Origin: Candidatus Saccharimonadota bacterium
GTDB taxonomy: Bacteria > Patescibacteriota > Saccharimonadia > Saccharimonadales > UBA4665
Direction: 5' to 3'
Assembly: GCA_029288515.1 (NCBI GenBank)
Contig: JARIHB010000169.1
Span: 1-6,889 of the forward strand
Length of the DNA: 6,889 nt
Shown here: piece after piece, positions 1 through 4,895 of the stretch
Numbering within the stretch: position 1 is the first letter of the stretch
Layout: every line of letters begins with the position of its first letter
Position numbers and translations under genes: made by a program
The notes under the pieces: generated by a model
Told to the model about the DNA's origin: nothing
Databases searched by the model: none
The model's input: only the letters and a program-made list of their open reading frames with translations

Positions 1-138
1 TTTCCGCAAGACCGCATTACCGACCACCGTATAAGCTACAGCCGCAGTAATATCCCTGGCGCCCTTAACGGCGAAATCGATGACATCATGGAACAACTCC
101 AAGCCTACGAACGCCAACTCATTAATGACGAGTCTTGA
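1..138 (+). CDS. prfA: Peptide chain release factor 1, C-terminal end (5' partial)
   Basis: Frame 1 is open from the first base and encodes 45 residues starting FPQDRITDHR and ending in a TGA stop. The FPQ-x-R-[VI]-TDHR block is the signature of the extreme C-terminal part of bacterial RF1, following the GGQ domain 3, and the remaining acidic/Gln-rich helix (EIDDIMEQLQAYERQL) matches the usual RF1 tail. RF1 recognises UAA and UAG at the ribosomal A site and triggers peptidyl-tRNA hydrolysis. The PxT and GGQ motifs lie upstream of the window and cannot be checked. The TGA at 136-138 is followed two codons later by an in-frame TAA (142-144), a back-up stop. It is the first gene of a prfA-prmC pair, so the enzyme and its substrate are adjacent. 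The identification is firm although only the tail is visible. Confidence 0.92.
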   Translation, partial: FPQDRITDHRISYSRSNIPGALNGEIDDIMEQLQAYERQLINDES

Positions 139-164
139 ACCTAAATATAGAGTTAATTTTAGGT

Positions 165-974
165 ATGCAGCATAACGTTGTAGAGTTTTTAGCCGAAAAT
201 ACAGTGGCGTTGCGGCAAGCCGGCATTGAGTCGGCGCGGCTCGACTGCCTGATACTGCTTGAAGATGTCACCGGCCTGAGCCGCGCGAAGCTGCTTGCCC
301 ATCCGGAACAACCGCTCACCGGCACACAGTATCGCCGGCTGGCTGCGCACATTCATGCCCGCCTGCGGCACACGCCGCTGGCCTACATTCGCAGCAAGGC
401 GTACTTTTACGGCCGCGAATTTATGGTTTCCGAGCATGTGCTCGTACCACGCCCCGAAACCGAAACTATGATTGATATGCTCAAACAACTGCCGCTCCGG
501 CAGCCAGCAGTTGCCGACATTGGCACCGGTTCTGGATGTATCGGCATCACTGCAGCACTGGAATTACCCGGGGCGCAGCTGTATCTCTATGACATTGACC
601 CGCGTGCATTGCTCGTTGCCCGCCAAAACGTTCGCCAAAAACACGTTAAGGTTGCCGTAGCCCATGCAGACCTCCTTGCCGGCGTGTCCGGCCATTTTGA
701 CGTTATACTGGGCAATCTGCCCTACGTACCACGTAACTTCCCTATCAATCGTGCCGCAGCGCACGAACCGCCCATCGCCCTGTTTGCGGGCAAAGACGGC
801 CTTGACGCTTACCGGGCGTTCTGGCAACAATGTGGGCACCGTACTGATACTCCCCGTTACATCCTCACCGAGAGCTTGCCAGTGCAGCACGCCAAGCTCG
901 CGGCTTTAGCACAGCCCGCCGGGTATATCCAGCAGGCCGTACAAGGGTTCATTCAGCTGTTTGAACGGGCTTAG
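165..974 (+). CDS. prmC: Release factor glutamine methyltransferase PrmC (HemK)
   Basis: PrmC uses SAM to N5-methylate the glutamine of the GGQ motif in RF1 and RF2, which raises termination efficiency. With the ATG at 165 the protein is 269 residues, close to the family norm. The N-terminal helical substrate-binding domain covers about 1-75 (AGIESARLDCLILLEDVTG is typical), followed by the PRPETE block at 95-100. SAM-binding motif I is DIGTGSG at 118-124, the acidic motif II is YDIDPRA at about 142-148, and motif IV is NLPY at 184-187, where the family normally has NPPY. EPPIALFAGKDGLDAYR, from about 201, matches the conserved block after motif IV. The frame stays open back to a TTG at 135 that overlaps the prfA stop (TTGA), giving 279 residues; I prefer the ATG because the protein then begins like other PrmC N-termini. 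Neither start has a convincing Shine-Dalgarno sequence. The stop (TAG) overlaps the stop of the convergent htrA. Confidence 0.93.
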   Translation: MQHNVVEFLAENTVALRQAGIESARLDCLILLEDVTGLSRAKLLAHPEQPLTGTQYRRLAAHIHARLRHTPLAYIRSKAYFYGREFMVSEHVLVPRPETETMIDMLKQLPLRQPAVADIGTGSGCIGITAALELPGAQLYLYDIDPRALLVARQNVRQKHVKVAVAHADLLAGVSGHFDVILGNLPYVPRNFPINRAAAHEPPIALFAGKDGLDAYRAFWQQCGHRTDTPRYILTESLPVQHAKLAALAQPAGYIQQAVQGFIQLFERA

Positions 975-2281
975 TTTGTCGGTGCAGCGCCCAACGTTAG
1001 GTCAATGTTCTTTTCTTTGCCGTCACGCAGTACGGTGATGGTTACTTTGTCGCCAACTTTATGCTTATTTACCAGCGACGACAGGCTATGGCTCTCGTCA
1101 ATTGCCTGATTATCTATTTTGGTGATAATGTCGCCCGCTTCTATGCCCGCCTTGTCGGCTGGTCCGTCGTCAAGAACCGGGTCGCTGCCGCCATTGATAC
1201 CGGGAGGTGCAATGTAGGCACCACGACTGACTGGCAAGCCGTATTGGCTGGCGATATCATTCGTTATCGGGATGTATACGACGCCGATGTACGGACGCTG
1301 CAGCTTGCCGTTAGCCTTTACGGACTCAATCAGGCCGCTCACATCATTAATGGGTATGGCAAAACCGATGTTCTGGGCGTCGCCCGCGATGGCCGTGTTG
1401 AGCCCCACTACCTGACCGTCAAGGTTAACCATCGGGCCACCGGAGTTACCTTCGTTGATAGCGGCATCCGTCTGGAACAGATCTTCAAGGTTTTCAACGC
1501 TTGAACCGGTTTCGTCACTGGCCTGTACACTGCGGCCGTAGCCAGACAGGATACCGGTGGTAACAGTATTATGGAACTGTCCCAGGGCGTTGCCAATAGC
1601 TACTACCGTATCCCCTACCTGCATCTTGCCGGAGTCGCCAATAGTTGCCGGCTTAAGCTTTTTACCCTTACGGTCGTGCACCTGCAGGAAGGCAACATCA
1701 AGGCTATCAGACTCGCTCGTGCGGCCCACAACGCTCACATCGGTCAGCTCGGTGCCGTCAGACAGTGTTACGCTGACCTTTGTCGTACCGGATGGCACAA
1801 CGTGCCGGTTCGTTAGTATTAATCCGTCGTCGGTCAGGATAATGCCGGTACCCGCCCCTTCAGCCGTACCTGAGCGGGGACCAAAAAACGTATCTTGCGT
1901 TGTTGTAGCAGTCGTATTAACGGACACAACGCTTTCACCCACTGTCTTGGCAATATTACTTATAAGCTGGCCCTGAGACTTTAACACCACTTGTTGCTGT
2001 TGCGTCGATGGAGTGTCACTGCGATTAGCCAACCAGCCGCCCAGCACCCCGCCACCCAAACTGAAGATTATCAGCATAGCCATGGCCAACATGCGGACCC
2101 GAGGGTGTTCAGGGCCGAACATAGGCCCTGAAGCCTTCTGCTTAGATGATGCGACTGGCTTCGAGGTTGCAGCAGCCGAACCGCTCCACGTGGGCGGCTC
2201 TACGGCAGATCCTGCCTGCGACGTCGTCGATTGTTGGTTGTCGTTGGTTATATCGGGCACGTCTGACTTACCTGTTGCCAT
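971..2281 (-). CDS. htrA: HtrA/DegP-type trypsin-like serine protease with one PDZ domain, membrane-anchored
   Basis: This is a 436-residue S1C-family protease for quality control of misfolded envelope proteins. In order: a Ser/Thr/Ala-rich, probably cytoplasmic tail (1-62); one membrane helix at about 63-85 (MLAMAMLIIFSLGGGVLGGW); a linker; a chymotrypsin-fold protease domain (about 105-325); a C-terminal PDZ domain (about 330-430). The catalytic triad is intact: His160 in LTNRHVV, Asp195 in DSLDVAFLQV and Ser280 in GNSGGPMVN. GFAIPIN (306-312) is the usual end of the protease domain. The helix and N-tail suggest an anchored protein with the catalytic domain outside the membrane, as in Gram-positive HtrA. 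The PDZ domain has extra residues before GPADKAGIEAGDII. The ATG at 2281 is supported by a strong Shine-Dalgarno sequence. It is the last gene of the minus-strand envelope operon, 36 nt after the membrane protein gene. A single PDZ fits the DegS/HtrA type better than two-PDZ DegP. No cysteines are present. Confidence 0.95.
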   Translation of the reverse strand: MATGKSDVPDITNDNQQSTTSQAGSAVEPPTWSGSAAATSKPVASSKQKASGPMFGPEHPRVRMLAMAMLIIFSLGGGVLGGWLANRSDTPSTQQQQVVLKSQGQLISNIAKTVGESVVSVNTTATTTQDTFFGPRSGTAEGAGTGIILTDDGLILTNRHVVPSGTTKVSVTLSDGTELTDVSVVGRTSESDSLDVAFLQVHDRKGKKLKPATIGDSGKMQVGDTVVAIGNALGQFHNTVTTGILSGYGRSVQASDETGSSVENLEDLFQTDAAINEGNSGGPMVNLDGQVVGLNTAIAGDAQNIGFAIPINDVSGLIESVKANGKLQRPYIGVVYIPITNDIASQYGLPVSRGAYIAPPGINGGSDPVLDDGPADKAGIEAGDIITKIDNQAIDESHSLSSLVNKHKVGDKVTITVLRDGKEKNIDLTLGAAPTN

Positions 2282-2284
2282 GTA

Positions 2285-2295
2285 CTCCCTCCCTT
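2285..2295 (-). promoter_or_regulatory. Strong Shine-Dalgarno sequence of htrA
   Basis: On the minus strand the bases before the htrA ATG read AAGGGAGGGAG-TAC-ATG. The GGAGG core (2288-2292) ends 6 nt before the start codon, a near-ideal match to the anti-SD. It fixes the start at 2281 and is the clearest ribosome-binding site in the window. It lies in the 36-nt gap after the upstream membrane protein gene. Confidence 0.8.
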
Positions 2296-2317
2296 ATATC
2301 ACTTCAATTAATATATT

Positions 2318-3088
2318 TTAGCGGAATAGCGCTTGAACGGTACTTACAACATTCACAACTAATGATGCCATAACAGCTAGAACAATAGCTGAAGAAGTTA
2401 CCAAAATCTCCAGCTTTACGAGCTTTGTCAGACGCTCGTAATGGTCCAAATAATACAATGCCGCTAAAGCATAGCCCAAGGCCACCAGAAGCAACGTAGG
2501 CTGCGCCATAAAGCCGTAAAATAAGAGCCAATGCCCCAGCACCCATACCAACGCACCACCAAAGTAGGCCCACAAATAAGACAATAACTTGGCGTAGGGT
2601 TCGTCAAAGCTATCAAAAAAGTGCCGAGCTGACAGATAACAGATAAGTGCTGAGAGCAATACCAGGTAGTACAGTGGCTCCTCCCCGAGCCCGATAAACA
2701 GCGCTGTTAAACCAAAAAGTAAGCTTATGAGCGCTTGTGCAGCCACCATAAAGGTGTTTGACGCCGGCTTAATAACTAACAGCCACAGTACATAGGCCGC
2801 CGTCCAGGCGATTTGCCACCATTGCTGCCCGCCGCTATGTACTATAAATAGCAGCAACGAAACGCCCACGATAATATCAACAGCGTTAGCGCGGATATTT
2901 GCCAGCCAGAAACGAGGCCGTACCACAAACATACGCCATTTGCTGAGCAGTATCAGCGCCAAAGCAAGCTGGACGAAGTTAATCCGTACGAGGGCAAAAA
3001 TCAGGACTGCCAGTAGGACATTGAGCCCTACATGAGCGACACGCGAGAAACCGCTCGCCGGTTTAATTTTCGCTATTAGTGGACGCAT
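2318..3088 (-). CDS. Uncharacterised polytopic membrane protein
   Basis: A 256-residue protein dominated by hydrophobic segments. By eye there are about eight or nine membrane helices, at roughly 18-34, 37-50, 67-85, 90-106, 114-133, 138-154, 166-190, 196-213 and 227-249. The N-terminus is short and basic (MRPLIAKIKP), and Arg/Lys clusters between helices 2 and 3 (KWRMFVVRPRFW) suggest a cytoplasmic loop. An amphipathic basic stretch, DHYERLTKLVKLE (215-227), precedes the last helix. I see no catalytic motif, nucleotide-binding site or transporter signature and assign no function. The start codon lies inside the LCP gene with a 26-nt overlap, and AGGA stands 4 nt before the ATG, so translation is probably coupled to LCP. 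Position between an LCP transferase and HtrA suggests an envelope role, by context only. I have an unverified impression that similar proteins occur in Saccharibacteria. Confidence 0.8.
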   Translation of the reverse strand: MRPLIAKIKPASGFSRVAHVGLNVLLAVLIFALVRINFVQLALALILLSKWRMFVVRPRFWLANIRANAVDIIVGVSLLLFIVHSGGQQWWQIAWTAAYVLWLLVIKPASNTFMVAAQALISLLFGLTALFIGLGEEPLYYLVLLSALICYLSARHFFDSFDEPYAKLLSYLWAYFGGALVWVLGHWLLFYGFMAQPTLLLVALGYALAALYYLDHYERLTKLVKLEILVTSSAIVLAVMASLVVNVVSTVQALFR

Positions 3089-4790
3089 CTTGTCCTAAGA
3101 TTACCACAAAATCCGCGCCTGTGGTGGGCAAGTTGGGGTCAGGCACCTGCGTAGTAGCCTTCACGCCCATGCGTTTTTCAAGGTAGTTCTTAGTAAACGG
3201 CTTTTTGCCGTTGCTCATGTCAATAATCATTGTGGTCTGATAGTCAGAGCTTGGCGCAGTCGCGACGTTTACCACATTGTAGCCATACGATTTCAGTTTA
3301 TCGCCAGTGGCACCGGCCAGTCCGGGCACAGTTGTACCGTTCAAGACACTGATAGCGGCATTCTCTTTCGCCAGATACGGGTCCTTCATGGTATTACGAA
3401 TATAGTTTTGTATGGCGCTGTAGTCCCCTACTCCGGCGGTCGGCACAACCACCGACAGACCGTTAATGTTGTCGGTACGTACATAGTTGTTCGGCGGATC
3501 AGCCAAACCAAGCGACTTGATATTATTAGCGCCCACATTCTTTACGATCTGTGCCAGCCGCAGACTGTCGGTAACGCTGAAGTCGGTAGAAATATGATCG
3601 CCAAAGGCACTCATCAGCTGTGAAACTTTTACAGGGTTGGTGTATGTGCCGGCGGACAGCACCTTCTGGGACAGGGCGCTAATAAACAGACGCTGGCGTT
3701 CAGTACGGTCAAAATCGCCGCGCGCACTGGTGTGGCGAGTACGCGTGAACATCAGGGCACGCAACCCGTCGAAGTGCTGGTTGCCCGCCTGAACGTCGAG
3801 CGTGTACGGCCGGTGCGTTTCTTCGTTGTACATATAGTCCTTAACGGCTGCTGAGGCTGGTATGTTGATATCTACGCCGCCCACGGTATCAACAGCTTGC
3901 TGGAAGGCGTGAAAGTCAACCATACCGTAATAATGGATCGGGACACCGAGCACACTGGTAACGGTGTCTTCAATGGCGGTAATGCCGGCTTTTTCGGCAG
4001 CAGCGTCGTCTTTGGGGTTAGCGGCTTGTGCCTTGTATTTGGCATTGGCAAAAACGGCATTAATCTTAGTGTAGCCGGTGCCCGGATTAACCCAAAGGTC
4101 GCGCGGTATGCTCACCATATTGGCTGTTTTGTTTACCGGATCAATGCTTGCCACCAGCAGCGTGTCGGTAAGATCCGGGCCATCGTGACCGTCACCTCCC
4201 CGACCCAGCAGCAAAATATTGATACGGCCGTCACCCTCACCCTTGAGCAGAGAGGGTTTAACGTTATCCTGCAGCGCGGCAGCCGAACCTCCGCCCTTAA
4301 ACACTTTATTAATCTTAAAGAACCCCTTGGTAAATAAAAAGCCGCCCAGCAAGAGTACTAAGGCTGCTACAACAATCCCGGAGCGTAGGCTCCACTTACG
4401 AACCTTACCCCACTTTGTGAGCGGTTTTTGGTGTTTGCCCTTCTTGCGCAGACGCTTGTCGGCTTCCAGGGAACCGCCCGGCAATGTCATGTGCAGCAAT
4501 GAAGTGGATTGCTCCTGAGGTGGACGCGGTGGTAACTGCGCCATCGGGCGCTCGCCAGGGGTTTGACGCGGCTGAGCAATAGGCCGAGTAACCGGATGGT
4601 AGCCGTTGGGGCGGCTAAAATCGTCCAGGCGGCGAGGGTTGGCGCTGCGGAATCGGTCAGCACTGATGGCTACACGCCGCGACACGCCCTGACCGGCTGG
4701 CGGAGTGGACGAATAGGCTCGCTGCGGCGCGGTAACAAACCCGTCCATCGCCCGTCCTGGCTGGTGACTTTTCTTACGAAAATCATGCAT
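3063..4790 (-). CDS. LytR-CpsA-Psr (LCP) family glycopolymer transferase with LytR_C domain
   Basis: A 575-residue protein. LCP enzymes transfer undecaprenyl-pyrophosphate-linked glycopolymers (teichoic acid-like or capsular) onto peptidoglycan at the outer face of the membrane. In order: a cytoplasmic tail of about 135 residues, Pro/Arg-rich then strongly basic (DKRLRKKGKHQKPLTKWGK); one membrane helix at about 138-153; the LCP domain at about 188-375; the LytR_C domain at about 476-568 (AAISVLNGTTVPGLAG to DFVVILGQDAS). LCP hallmarks are RINILLLGRGG (189-199), LTDTLLVASID (207-217), SIPRDLW (227-233) with the key Arg, YTKINAVFA (240-248), and FDRTERQRLF (360-369), whose Arg residues bind the pyrophosphate in the family. 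The start is uncertain: the ATG at 4790 has no Shine-Dalgarno sequence but follows a promoter closely enough for a leaderless mRNA, whereas an in-frame ATG at 4748 (MDGFV, 561 residues) has AGGA 6 nt upstream. First gene of a three-gene operon. It ends inside the next gene. Confidence 0.93.
   Translation of the reverse strand: MHDFRKKSHQPGRAMDGFVTAPQRAYSSTPPAGQGVSRRVAISADRFRSANPRRLDDFSRPNGYHPVTRPIAQPRQTPGERPMAQLPPRPPQEQSTSLLHMTLPGGSLEADKRLRKKGKHQKPLTKWGKVRKWSLRSGIVVAALVLLLGGFLFTKGFFKINKVFKGGGSAAALQDNVKPSLLKGEGDGRINILLLGRGGDGHDGPDLTDTLLVASIDPVNKTANMVSIPRDLWVNPGTGYTKINAVFANAKYKAQAANPKDDAAAEKAGITAIEDTVTSVLGVPIHYYGMVDFHAFQQAVDTVGGVDINIPASAAVKDYMYNEETHRPYTLDVQAGNQHFDGLRALMFTRTRHTSARGDFDRTERQRLFISALSQKVLSAGTYTNPVKVSQLMSAFGDHISTDFSVTDSLRLAQIVKNVGANNIKSLGLADPPNNYVRTDNINGLSVVVPTAGVGDYSAIQNYIRNTMKDPYLAKENAAISVLNGTTVPGLAGATGDKLKSYGYNVVNVATAPSSDYQTTMIIDMSNGKKPFTKNYLEKRMGVKATTQVPDPNLPTTGADFVVILGQDASTNSEN
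3093..3096 (-). promoter_or_regulatory. Ribosome-binding site of the membrane protein gene, inside the LCP gene
   Basis: The minus strand reads TTAGGACAAG before the ATG, with AGGA 4 nt from the start codon (slightly short spacing). It lies within the last codons of the upstream LCP gene and supports the start at 3088 and translational coupling. Confidence 0.55.
4755..4758 (-). promoter_or_regulatory. Possible ribosome-binding site for an alternative LCP start at 4748
   Basis: The minus strand reads CCAGGACGGGCG-ATG, with AGGA 6 nt before the in-frame ATG at 4748. The longer start at 4790 has no such element. This site decides between the two starts if the transcript is not leaderless. Confidence 0.4.
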
Positions 4791-4803
4791 AGCAATGGGA
4801 GTA

Positions 4804-4832
4804 AGTATAACGGGTTTAGGCTATGTCGTAAA
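4804..4832 (-). promoter_or_regulatory. Sigma70-type promoter for the LCP-membrane protein-htrA operon
   Basis: On the minus strand a -35-like TTTACG (4827-4832) is separated by exactly 17 nt from a -10 TATACT (4804-4809). This matches the sigma70 consensus at 4/6 and 5/6 positions with ideal spacing. The predicted transcription start is near the A at 4796, only about 6 nt before the ATG at 4790, or about 48 nt before the ATG at 4748. It lies in the 105-nt gap between the surface protein gene and LCP, the only place upstream of the operon free of coding sequence. I see no operator-like palindrome in the gap. Confidence 0.6.
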
Positions 4833-4895
4833 CCTCTGAAACAGATGTTCTTATCTTGTATTGTGTGCTTTTTACACTGGGCCGGATAATGTTTT

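Noticed and set aside
947..966. Possible terminator hairpin at the end of prmC (GTTCA ... TGAAC)
   Set aside because: The stem is only 5 bp with a 10-nt loop, is AT-rich and is not followed by a T-tract, so it does not qualify as an intrinsic terminator.
1..974. Alternative genetic code with TGA as glycine (Absconditabacteria/Gracilibacteria)
   Set aside because: No reading frame of a recognised protein contains an internal TGA, the glycines lie at ordinary GGN codons, and prfA ends at TGA where the family's C-terminus is expected. The TAA two codons later means the prfA case alone is not decisive.
1061..1504. A 147-codon plus-strand open frame within htrA
   Set aside because: It lies opposite the protease and PDZ coding sequence, which carries an intact catalytic triad. 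The antisense product has no motif and no ribosome-binding site I can see.
4863..4877. Short inverted repeat GTGT ... ACAC downstream of the surface protein gene
   Set aside because: A four-base stem around an A/T loop is expected by chance and has no T-tract after it on the minus strand. The gene may end by another mechanism.
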